From an uncultured Pseudomonadota bacterium (GTDB lineage Bacteria > Myxococcota_A > UBA9042 > CAIXZC01): a stretch of 8,210 nucleotides of DNA. This document shows positions 1 to 5,906 of the stretch, one piece after another; position 1 is the stretch's first letter; every line of letters starts with the position of its first letter. The position numbers and the translations under genes were made by a program. Under the pieces are notes generated by a model. The model was not told where the DNA came from and ran no database searches. It worked only from the letters and a program-made list of their open reading frames with translations. The stretch covers positions 1 to 8,210 of the forward strand of contig CALFHQ010000885.1 of NCBI GenBank assembly GCA_937876385.1, written 5' to 3'.

Positions 1-112
1 GCAGCGATCCCAGCAGCGCGAAGGCGATCGTGAACGCCATCGGCGCGAACATCTTCCCCTCAACACCCTCAAGCGTGAAGAGCGGGAGAAAGACGACAAT
101 GATGATGGCGAT
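1..112 (-). pseudogene. Internal fragment of a heavy-metal efflux RND transporter (CusA/CzcA type)
   Basis: Read on the minus strand from 112 down to 2, this stretch gives 37 uninterrupted residues including VVFLPLFTLEGVEGKMFAPM and then AFTIAFALLGSL. That is the conserved transmembrane stretch near the middle of CusA/CzcA inner-membrane pumps, which export Cu/Ag or Co/Zn/Cd by proton antiport within a tripartite complex. Full-length members are about 1,000 residues or more, so only a few percent is present. The frame runs off the left edge. On its upstream side it meets a stop codon (119-121, minus strand) almost as soon as the similarity ends, so the N-terminal part is absent and replaced by another gene. 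No start codon or ribosome binding site is available. The family call is strong because motif order and spacing fit well; the metal specificity cannot be told. It is a remnant or one half of a chimeric junction. Confidence 0.8.
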
Positions 113-113
113 G

Positions 114-1037
114 GAGTACTACTCCTGCGTCATCTCCATTTGCGGAGACTGGGAGCCTGGAACCGATTGCCACACCTTCACGAAGACCGATGCGTGCAAG
201 GCAGCTTATGAAGACTGCACCGGCAGTTGCATGCCCAATTGCTACAACAAACAGTGCGGTAACGATGGTTGTGGCGGCTACTGTGGCGTCTGCCAGGGAG
301 GTCAGGCGTGTATCAACAACCAGTGTGTCGGAGACTGCCAACCCTCTTGCATTACGGAATGGGGAACCCAGAAAGAGTGTGGAAGCGACGGCTGCGGCGG
401 CACCTGTGGCGAATGCCCGCCGGGGTCTAACTGCCAGCCGGATATCGCCATTTGCATCCCAGGTTGTACTCCCCAGTGCGCCGGAAAAGAGTGTGGTCCC
501 GATGGTTGCGGTGGAGTTTGTGGCCAGTGCGCCTTTGGAGAGCAGTGTTCCAACGGGCAGTGCTTCTCTGCCTGTGAGCCCAACTGCAATACGGATTTCG
601 GATTTCCCAAGCAGTGCGGCTCGGACGGCTGCGGCGGCTCGTGCGGAACGTGCCCCGAGGGGACAGCGTGCGATGAGACCTTCGGCTTCTGTCAGCAATC
701 CTGCGTTCCAAACTGTCAGGGCAAGACCTGCGGCAACGATGGTTGCGGTGGAAGTTGCGGCACCTGCGCCGCCGGCTCGACCTGCGTCAATAACCAGTGC
801 GCCAGTTCCTACGCTTGCCCCGACATGCTGGATTGCGCCATGTTGGAATGCAATTTCGACATCATGTGCTCAATGAATTGCTACCAGACAGGCTCCGACG
901 CTTCAAAGACCGCCTTCCAGAATTTGGCTTTGTGTGTGGTTCAGGCCTGTGGCTACTTCGATATCAGCGCACAGTGCGCCATGGCGTCCATCGAAGGACC
1001 CTGCCAGCAGGAATACAACGTCTGCCTCGACAACTGA
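114..1037 (+). CDS. Cysteine-rich repeat protein, 5' end missing
   Basis: A secreted or surface protein of unknown function. The frame is open to the left edge and starts at GTG 30 or the ATGs at 99-113 are possible, but codons before about 114 coincide with the RND fragment on the other strand and look foreign, so the true start and signal peptide are missing. The remaining protein has three parts. First is half of a cysteine module with spacing C-x4-C-x8-C-x8-C-x6-C. Then come five repeats built on C-x-P-x-C...C-G-x-D-G-C-G-G-x-C-G-x-C (228-809). Last is a complete C-terminal cysteine module ending in the same C-x4-C-x8-C-x8-C-x6-C spacing. The very high, regularly spaced cysteine content implies a disulfide-rich extracytoplasmic protein; similar repeats are common in Myxococcota-like genomes. 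There is no membrane anchor in what remains. The stop at 1035-1037 lies 19 bp from the convergent neighbour's stop. Function not recognised. Confidence 0.8.
   Translation, partial: EYYSCVISICGDWEPGTDCHTFTKTDACKAAYEDCTGSCMPNCYNKQCGNDGCGGYCGVCQGGQACINNQCVGDCQPSCITEWGTQKECGSDGCGGTCGECPPGSNCQPDIAICIPGCTPQCAGKECGPDGCGGVCGQCAFGEQCSNGQCFSACEPNCNTDFGFPKQCGSDGCGGSCGTCPEGTACDETFGFCQQSCVPNCQGKTCGNDGCGGSCGTCAAGSTCVNNQCASSYACPDMLDCAMLECNFDIMCSMNCYQTGSDASKTAFQNLALCVVQACGYFDISAQCAMASIEGPCQQEYNVCLDN
228..809 (+). repeat. Five in-frame cysteine repeats in an alternating 108/129-bp pattern
   Basis: Units begin at the first cysteine of C-x-P-x-C: 228-335, 336-464, 465-572, 573-701 and 702-809. Units 1, 3 and 5 are 36 codons with 4 residues between the second and third cysteines and 4 before the last cysteine. 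Units 2 and 4 are 43 codons with 9 and 6 residues at those places. All share the core C-G-x-D-G-C-G-G-x-C-G-x-C. The pattern is A-B-A-B-A, pointing to expansion by duplication of an A-B pair (237 bp) rather than of single units. Confidence 0.9.
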
Positions 1038-1056
1038 GACTCCTCGGCCAAATTGA

Positions 1057-1998
1057 TCAGTGAGTTTTCGTGAAGCGGGTGACCATCCGACTCGTGGGTC
1101 GAACGAAGTAGCGGGCAACGGCTCGCCGGAGGGGTTCTCGCCTTGAGATGACCTGGGCGATGGGGGGAGAGACGGTGTAGTATAGTCCTACCAACACCCG
1201 CCCCGCCCTTCTGGGAAGCAACACTTCATCCCGGAACCCACGAAGAACCTTCACGTCGGGGGCGTGGATACTTCCCATTGCTGCCGTGGCAATAAAGCAC
1301 TTGCCCTTTTCCTTGACCCCCTGCGACTGAATCTCGGTCCAATAGTCCTCGGCTCGTTGGGCTGCGGGCGAGTCAGGCTCCAACTGCGTGATCTTCTGCA
1401 AGAGCGCCTTCACATACTTGATTTCCCGCCGCCACACATTGATTCGGGCCAACTCGAAGAGGGACTCACTGAGCGGTTCGAGAACGAAGTGTGCTTCCAG
1501 AGCGCTGGCTCCCTTGAGCAACATCTTCTCCTGTTCTTCTGTGGCTTCCGACCAGGGTTCCAACCCGGGTGCCATGCGAATGGAAGCGGCCATGTACAGG
1601 CCGGCTTCGATGAGACGGGCCCGTTGCTCCAGCGCATGCTTGGTCTCCAACCATGGGGGCGGAGGCTCGGTGTCTTCCTCCGCTTCCTCAGCCGCCTTGT
1701 CAGGCTCCGGGGCTTCTTCCAGCTCACCTTCCGCCGGTTCCTCCGCCTGGTCTTCCGCCTGGTCTTCCGCCGGTTCTTCCGCCGGCTCCTCTTCTTCAGG
1801 CGCTTCTTCTTCGGGGCCTTCCGCCTCAAACAAGAGCTGCTGAGCTTCTTCCAGTTCGTCCGAGATGGGCAACACTGCGTCCTTCATGGCCGCCACTTCC
1901 AGGACCGTCTTGTCATCGGCAAAAGCGGTTACCTTCTGTTCAACCTGGTCGAGAATGCCCTCTGCCTTCTTCAGCGTCTGTTCGATCACTTCCGTCAT
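1057..1998 (-). CDS. CFI-box C-terminal domain protein with acidic low-complexity region
   Basis: A 313-residue protein of unknown function. Residues 1-50 look helical. Residues 50-115 are extremely rich in Glu, Ala and Pro, with repeats of E-E-P-A and E-D-Q-A. Residues 117-225 look alpha-helical, with a TPR-like tail (LFELARINVW to QLEPDSPAAQRA). Residues 232-300 match the domain I know as CFI-box-CTERM: CFIATAAMGS at 234, then VLRGFRDEVLLP, GR, and YYTVSPPIAQ. The domain is named for its Cys-Phe-Ile motif and recurs at C-termini of otherwise unrelated bacterial proteins; its role is not established as far as I know. No signal peptide is seen, and I see no convincing membrane helix after the box. 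GAGGAG at 2007-2012 lies 8 nt before the ATG, supporting the start. It converges on the cysteine-rich gene and diverges from the transporter. The domain call is good; function is unknown. Confidence 0.85.
   Translation of the reverse strand: MTEVIEQTLKKAEGILDQVEQKVTAFADDKTVLEVAAMKDAVLPISDELEEAQQLLFEAEGPEEEAPEEEEPAEEPAEDQAEDQAEEPAEGELEEAPEPDKAAEEAEEDTEPPPPWLETKHALEQRARLIEAGLYMAASIRMAPGLEPWSEATEEQEKMLLKGASALEAHFVLEPLSESLFELARINVWRREIKYVKALLQKITQLEPDSPAAQRAEDYWTEIQSQGVKEKGKCFIATAAMGSIHAPDVKVLRGFRDEVLLPRRAGRVLVGLYYTVSPPIAQVISRREPLRRAVARYFVRPTSRMVTRFTKTH
1731..1790 (-). repeat. Five tandem 12-bp units encoding EEPA/EDQA
   Basis: Plus-strand units at 1731, 1743, 1755, 1767 and 1779 share ccgcc at the 5' end and differ at a few bases: ccgccggttcct, ccgcctggtctt twice, ccgccggttctt and ccgccggctcct. 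On the coding strand they give the tetrapeptides E-E-P-A or E-D-Q-A. The unit length is a multiple of three, so gain or loss would change only the length of the acidic linker in the CFI-box protein. Confidence 0.85.
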
Positions 1999-2050
1999 CC
2001 CTGTTGCTCCTCGTCGTTCCAGTCACAGCAAAGTTCAGCTTCCAGAGAGT

Positions 2051-2083
2051 GCCACCATTTGCACCGATTGGCAATGATGTGGC
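2051..2083. promoter_or_regulatory. Imperfect inverted repeat in the divergent intergenic region
   Basis: The arms GCCAC-CATTTGC (2051-2062) and GCAATGAT-GTGGC (2071-2083) are reverse complements except for one extra base and one mismatch, separated by 8 bp. The dyad lies 52 bp upstream of the CFI-box gene start and about 80 bp upstream of the candidate transporter promoter. It could be an operator for either direction. No known regulator consensus is recognised, and a chance match is possible. Confidence 0.3.
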
Positions 2084-2163
2084 GGCGAGTATGACGGGGG
2101 AGGGCCGGGAGAGGACTTCCTGGACAACTCCAGAGCGGATTCCGTTTCGATTGGAAGAATGCC

Positions 2164-2191
2164 TTGACTTAGGTGAAACGGATGAAAGAAT
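2164..2191 (+). promoter_or_regulatory. Candidate sigma70-type promoter for the OPT transporter
   Basis: TTGACT (2164-2169) matches 5 of 6 bases of the -35 consensus. AAGAAT (2186-2191), 16 bp further on, matches 4 of 6 of the -10 consensus. Transcription would begin near 2198, giving a leader of about 85 nt that contains the hairpin at 2211-2252. This is a by-eye match only, and the region offers no competing better one on the plus strand. Confidence 0.35.
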
Positions 2192-2210
2192 AGCGGGTTG
2201 AGCCGGCAAG

Positions 2211-2252
2211 CAGCGCCGGGAACTCGCCCCGTCAAGACGAGTACCCCGGCTG
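2211..2252 (+). promoter_or_regulatory. Leader hairpin upstream of the OPT transporter
   Basis: Three nested stems pair outside-in: CAG (2211-2213) with CTG (2250-2252), CCGGG (2216-2220) with CCCGG (2245-2249), and ACTCG (2222-2226) with CGAGT (2238-2242). They are separated by small asymmetric interior loops and close an 11-nt loop. No U-run follows, so it is not an intrinsic terminator as it stands. It ends 19 nt before the GAGGAG ribosome binding site (2272-2277), where a structured leader could influence translation or message stability. No known riboswitch class is recognised. Confidence 0.4.
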
Positions 2253-2283
2253 TAGTCACAAATAGAACCACGAGGAGACGTTA

Positions 2284-4419
2284 ATGTCGCAAGAGAGCTC
2301 TGGCAAGAGGTTGCTCCCCGAAAACGCCTATCGCACCCTGAAACCGGGCGAAGAATACGAACCCATCGTCCCCGCCAACAGCCCCATGGCTGAGGTGACC
2401 CCCTGGTCCATCATTTTTGGCCTGGGAATGGTGGTCTTGTTCAGCGCCGCTTGCGTGTATGTGGCTCTTCGAGCCGGCAGCGGAATTGAAGCGGCTATCC
2501 CCATTGCAGTAGCGGCCATCTTCTTTGGAAAAATGAAGAAGGTCCGCAGCACCATGCTGGAGAACGTCATCGTTCAGTCCATCGGTCAGGCTTCCGGAGT
2601 CGTGGCCGCAGGTGCTGCGTTCACCATTCCAGCACTCTACATCAATCAGGTTTCTCCTGAATGGTGGCAGATCTTCCTTGCTTGTTTCCTGGGCGGTTCC
2701 CTTGGAATCGTGCTCATCATTCCCCTCCGAAAGTACTTTGTGAAGGAGCGCCACGGTGAACTTCCCTTCCCGGAAGCCACCGCTACCACCGAAATTCTCG
2801 TGTCGGGAGAATCCTCCGGCAAGGGCGCCGGGAAGATCCTCCTGGCTTCCTTTGGCCTCGGGGCCGCCTACGATTTCCTCGTGGAAGCTGTCCACCTCTG
2901 GAACCCGGCCATGACTACTCGAACCCTCTTCCGGGGTGCAGGGGAGTGGCTGTACAACTTCCGAATCGAGCTGAAAATGCACGGCATCGCCATGCTCTTC
3001 GGACTGGGCTACATCATCGGCCTCAAGTACGCGGCCATCATCATGGCCGGTTCCGTCCTGGCGTACATGGTCATGGTTCCCTTGACCTACCTCTTCCTCG
3101 AGCCCCTGGGTACCATGGAATTCCTGGGTAAGACCATGGAAGTAAGTGCCATGAGCGCCTCCGACATCTTCGCCATCTTCATCAGACCCATCGGCATCGG
3201 CGCCATCGCCACGGCCGGCGTTTTGGGACTCATTCGCATGGGCAAGATCATCCTCGGCTCCCTCTCGCTGGGCTTCAAGGGCCTGATGAAGAAAGGCGGG
3301 GTAGAGCAGAATGAGCCCCGCACACAGCAAGACATGAAGCCCGCCCTCGTGTTGATGATTCAAGGCGGCGTTACCCTCCTGCTGGGCGCTCTCTTCTTCA
3401 TTGTCTGTGTTCAAAACGGCTACACCGTCGGCCAGGCCGGCGCCTACGCCGGAGTCGGGATGGTCATCGCCTTCCTGCTTTGCTTCCTGTTTACCCCCGT
3501 TGCCGCAGAAGCCATCGCCATTGTTGGAACCAACCCGGTGTCGGGGATGACCCTCGTGACCGTGGTGCTGGCTTCCCTCGTCATGGCCGGAATCGGACTG
3601 TTTGGGGCTGCCGGCACTTTCGTCGTTCTCATCGTTGGATGTGCCGTTTGCACGGCCCTGTCCACCTCTGGAGCGCTCATCTCTGATTTCAAAATCGGCT
3701 ACTGGACCGGTGCGACACCCAAGGCGCAGCAGAGGTGGAAGTTCCTGGGCGTTGCCGTGGCCTCCCTCGTGGTTGCCTTCGTTATTCCTCTGATGGACCA
3801 GAGCTACCACTTCCTCGTTGAAAACGATGCCGGGATTCTGGTCTCCAATCAGAACGTTCTGCCGGCACCCCAGGCGAACATGATCGCCGAAGTCGTGAAA
3901 GGACTCATGTCCGGCGGCCAACAGCCTTACCTTCTCTACGGTTTGGGCGCCCTCATTGCCATTCTGGTGACCATGGCCGGCGTTCCCACCCTGGCGTTTG
4001 CATTGGGGATGTATCTGCCCATCCAGATCAACATGACCGTCCTCCTCGGTGGATTCGCTGCCTGGTTGGTTGCCAGAAGTGGAAAGACCCCGAAGGAATC
4101 CAAGGCTCGTGCAAATCAAGGAACCCTCATCGCCTCCGGAATGATGGCCGGTGCAGCTATCTTTGGGATCATCACGGCGATGCTACGTCTCGACTGGATC
4201 GGCTATCCCATTCGATTCCTGGCCGTTGGGGCGGACATGACCGTGAAGGACGTCGGAGGGGGACTGACGCAGCTCAAATCAACCCCGGCTCCCTGGTATG
4301 AAGGCTTCACCGGACAATTCATCAGCCTCGTCATGTTCCTGGGCCTCATCGCAGCTACCTATTTCCTGGCACGCTGGGGTGCCCGGATGGAGAGCGACGA
4401 AGAAGACAAGCAGTCCTAG
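2284..4419 (+). CDS. OPT family oligopeptide transporter
   Basis: A polytopic inner-membrane transporter of the oligopeptide transporter (OPT) family, which in bacteria and archaea is thought to import peptides or metal-chelate complexes with protons. At 711 residues it is in the family range. Residues 1-38 are a polar N-terminus, followed by many hydrophobic segments, probably 14-16, covering about 41-700. Family landmarks are ELPFPEATATTEIL (159-172) after the first helices, NPVSGMT (417-423), DFKIGYWTGATPKAQQ (468-483) and ALGMYLPIQINMTVLLGG (573-590). A charged loop (about 333-353) separates two halves, and the C-terminus is acidic and cytoplasmic-looking. GAGGAG at 2272-2277, 6 nt before the ATG, supports the start. 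The M29-like gene begins 39 bp downstream and is probably co-transcribed, which favours peptides as substrate. That is inference; relatives of the yellow-stripe branch carry iron or nickel chelates, and the sequence alone does not exclude this. Confidence 0.92.
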   Translation: MSQESSGKRLLPENAYRTLKPGEEYEPIVPANSPMAEVTPWSIIFGLGMVVLFSAACVYVALRAGSGIEAAIPIAVAAIFFGKMKKVRSTMLENVIVQSIGQASGVVAAGAAFTIPALYINQVSPEWWQIFLACFLGGSLGIVLIIPLRKYFVKERHGELPFPEATATTEILVSGESSGKGAGKILLASFGLGAAYDFLVEAVHLWNPAMTTRTLFRGAGEWLYNFRIELKMHGIAMLFGLGYIIGLKYAAIIMAGSVLAYMVMVPLTYLFLEPLGTMEFLGKTMEVSAMSASDIFAIFIRPIGIGAIATAGVLGLIRMGKIILGSLSLGFKGLMKKGGVEQNEPRTQQDMKPALVLMIQGGVTLLLGALFFIVCVQNGYTVGQAGAYAGVGMVIAFLLCFLFTPVAAEAIAIVGTNPVSGMTLVTVVLASLVMAGIGLFGAAGTFVVLIVGCAVCTALSTSGALISDFKIGYWTGATPKAQQRWKFLGVAVASLVVAFVIPLMDQSYHFLVENDAGILVSNQNVLPAPQANMIAEVVKGLMSGGQQPYLLYGLGALIAILVTMAGVPTLAFALGMYLPIQINMTVLLGGFAAWLVARSGKTPKESKARANQGTLIASGMMAGAAIFGIITAMLRLDWIGYPIRFLAVGADMTVKDVGGGLTQLKSTPAPWYEGFTGQFISLVMFLGLIAATYFLARWGARMESDEEDKQS

Positions 4420-4458
4420 TCACGCAGGGGACCACACGGGTTCTCGAGGAGCAGGGAA

Positions 4459-5445
4459 ATGGTTGGTGGGATGACTGACGTTGCCTTTCGGGCGCTGTCG
4501 GCGGTGGTGGGGCTCGCATCTGGGGAAACAATCGTCGTTGTTCGAGACCACGAGACGGACGCTGTAGCCTCGGCTTTTGTGGACGCCGCAGTCGAAATTG
4601 GCGCCATAGTCAAGGAGATCCATCTAGCGGCCGACAAGCGCCCCATGCGGGATGTCCCAGCGGACTGGGCCTCGAAGCTGGATGGTGCACAGGTTGTACT
4701 GACCCTCTTCTCTGCGATCCCCGAAGAAACCCCGTTTCGAGTGGATTTGCTCCAGCAGTTGCGGACGAGACAATGCCGAGTCGCTCACGCACCGGGAATT
4801 TCCCGAGAGATGTTGGCCGGCGGTGCGCTGGATGTTGACTACGCTGAAATGAAAGCCGTCGCCGGAAGAATGCTGTCGGCTTTGAGAGATGCGTCTTATG
4901 TTCGTCTCGAAAGCAGTGGCGGAACGGACGTTACCCTGTACGTCGAGGGGAGACCCTTCTCCAGTGACGTGGGAATTAGAGAGGGCCAAATGGGCAATCT
5001 GCCTTGCGGCGAAGTGTGGTGTGCTCCCGTGGAAATCCTCGTGGAAGGCACCCTGGTCGTGGATGGCTCTATTGGAAATCTGGGTGCCGTACCATCCCCG
5101 GTGGTGATCAACCTCGAAGGGGGAAGAATTCGGTCCCTCAGTTGCGCCGACGATGCGTTTCTAAAGAAGGTGCAACAGTTGGTGGGATTGGACGACGAGG
5201 CTCAAGTGCTGGGAGAATTCGGCGTCGGAATCAACTCCAAGGCCAGGGTCACCGGCAATATTCTGGAAGACGGCAAGGCGAAGGGAGTCGTGCGGCTCGC
5301 CTTTGGCAACAATCAGGAGATGCCCAGCGGGGGCAACAGGTCGCTGACGCACCTCGACCTCCTCATCAAGAACGCAGAGATCATCGTTCACTATGTGGAC
5401 GGCCACGGGGCTCGAGTGGTTGACATCGACCTCGTCAACGTGTAG
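4459..5445 (+). CDS. Peptidase family M29 (aminopeptidase T-like) protein
   Basis: A 328-residue cytoplasmic protein resembling family M29, metal-dependent aminopeptidases of the aminopeptidase T/AmpS kind. There is no signal peptide. Key family segments lie in the C-terminal half: NLPCGEVWCAPVE (180-192), with Glu185 a likely metal ligand; VDGSIGNLG (201-209); LGEFGVGINSKARVTGNILE (251-270), with Glu253 a likely ligand; and THLDLLI (297-303), with His298 a likely ligand. The N-terminal half (to about 145) is an alpha/beta domain that is less conserved. It is shorter than the roughly 410-residue classical enzymes, as are many COG2309 members. The same fold includes the ring-cleaving dioxygenase NicX, so a non-peptidase role is possible. 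GAGGAG at 4446-4451, 7 nt before the ATG, fixes this start over the in-frame ATG four codons later. Position directly behind the OPT transporter suggests hydrolysis of imported peptides. Confidence 0.85.
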   Translation: MVGGMTDVAFRALSAVVGLASGETIVVVRDHETDAVASAFVDAAVEIGAIVKEIHLAADKRPMRDVPADWASKLDGAQVVLTLFSAIPEETPFRVDLLQQLRTRQCRVAHAPGISREMLAGGALDVDYAEMKAVAGRMLSALRDASYVRLESSGGTDVTLYVEGRPFSSDVGIREGQMGNLPCGEVWCAPVEILVEGTLVVDGSIGNLGAVPSPVVINLEGGRIRSLSCADDAFLKKVQQLVGLDDEAQVLGEFGVGINSKARVTGNILEDGKAKGVVRLAFGNNQEMPSGGNRSLTHLDLLIKNAEIIVHYVDGHGARVVDIDLVNV

Positions 5446-5452
5446 TGCCGGT

Positions 5453-5472
5453 TTGGCTGGTTGTTCAGCCGG
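5453..5472 (+). other. Small hairpin after the M29-like gene
   Basis: GGCTG (5455-5459) pairs with CAGCC (5466-5470) around a 6-nt loop, and two G-U pairs can extend it to 5453-5472. It begins 7 nt after the stop codon, where a terminator for the transporter-peptidase pair would be expected. There is no U-run, so termination activity is uncertain. Confidence 0.25.
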
Positions 5473-5486
5473 TGGTCGTCGTGAAC

Positions 5487-5515
5487 TTGGCAACCGCCGG
5501 TTTCTATTGCACAAT
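5487..5515 (+). promoter_or_regulatory. Candidate sigma70-type promoter for the lipoprotein-nadA cluster
   Basis: TTGGCA (5487-5492, 5 of 6 consensus) and CACAAT (5510-5515, 4 of 6) are separated by the optimal 17 bp in the gap between the M29-like gene and the small lipoprotein gene. Transcription would start near 5522. A short GC hairpin, CGCCC-CCGTC-GGGCG (5530-5544), would lie in the leader close to the start codon. This suggests the downstream four genes form their own unit. Confidence 0.4.
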
Positions 5516-5561
5516 GTGGTAACGACAAACGCCCCCGTCGGGCGGTGGAGTATCAAAGGAA

Positions 5562-5906
5562 ATGAAGTACAATCGAATGCGTGTGGACAGACGGTGGTTA
5601 AGCGGGCTGGTTCTTGTGGCGAGCCTCTGGCTGCTCACCGCCTGCGGATCCGCCATCGGAGATAGCTGTGGCAACAATCAGGACTGCCCGACGTCCTCCT
5701 ATTGTGACCTCACAATGCCTGGTGGCTTGTGCACGATTCAGGATTGTCGAGAAGGGGACTGCCCCGACGGGTCCGTCTGCGTCACCTTCGAGAACGAGTC
5801 CAGCTACTGCATGGCTCGTTGTGACTCAGATGGGGACTGCCGAGGCGATTACACTTGCGTAAAAGACCTGGGTCCGTGGCCCTTTTGCTCTTATGTGACT
5901 CAATGA
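5562..5906 (+). CDS. Small cysteine-rich lipoprotein
   Basis: A 114-residue predicted lipoprotein of unknown function. A basic N-terminus (K2, R5, R7, R10, R11) and hydrophobic core (13-25) lead to the lipobox LTAC, with Cys28 as the lipidated residue; Gly at +2 does not signal inner-membrane retention. The mature part carries 12 further cysteines (36, 42, 48, 57, 62, 67, 73, 83, 87, 93, 99, 109) in short C-x-n-D-C and C-P-D-G-x-x-C segments, so it is probably disulfide-bonded outside the cytoplasm. Its style is that of the EGF-like or Dickkopf-like cysteine-rich lipoproteins abundant in Myxococcota-like bacteria. The start is uncertain: AAAGGA (5555-5560) sits too close to ATG 5562, GTGGAG (5545-5550) is 11 nt away, and ATG 5577 would also keep the signal. 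The stop overlaps the next gene's start (ATGA), showing translational coupling. Confidence 0.8.
   Translation: MKYNRMRVDRRWLSGLVLVASLWLLTACGSAIGDSCGNNQDCPTSSYCDLTMPGGLCTIQDCREGDCPDGSVCVTFENESSYCMARCDSDGDCRGDYTCVKDLGPWPFCSYVTQ

Noticed and set aside
30..113. N-terminal extension of the cysteine-rich protein starting at GTG 30 or ATG 99
   Set aside because: These codons overlap the RND pump fragment, which is convincing on the minus strand. They do not form a signal peptide, and the cysteine module is visibly cut at the joint.
228..809. CRISPR array
   Set aside because: The periodicity is that of protein-coding repeats with codon-level variation. There are no identical short repeats with unique spacers.
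1264..2094. Plus-strand open frames opposite the CFI-box gene (also 1653-2201), rich in Leu/Arg/Phe or Pro/Leu
   Set aside because: They are antisense to the Glu-rich repeat region. The minus strand has the CFI-box domain and a properly placed GAGGAG.
2281..4119. 612-codon minus-strand open frame opposite the OPT transporter
   Set aside because: Its composition (Gly, His, Asp, Glu, Asn in excess, no recognisable domain) is what codon bias on the other strand produces. The plus strand has clear OPT family motifs throughout and a good ribosome binding site.
5446..5561. Intrinsic terminator after the M29-like gene
   Set aside because: A small hairpin exists at 5453-5472 but no U-run follows it, so it is listed only as a hairpin and not as a terminator.
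5855..5902. Earlier TTG start for the PDZ protein
   Set aside because: It would place a second hydrophobic stretch before the signal sequence and overlap the lipoprotein gene by about 50 bases. The ATGA overlap is the usual coupled arrangement.
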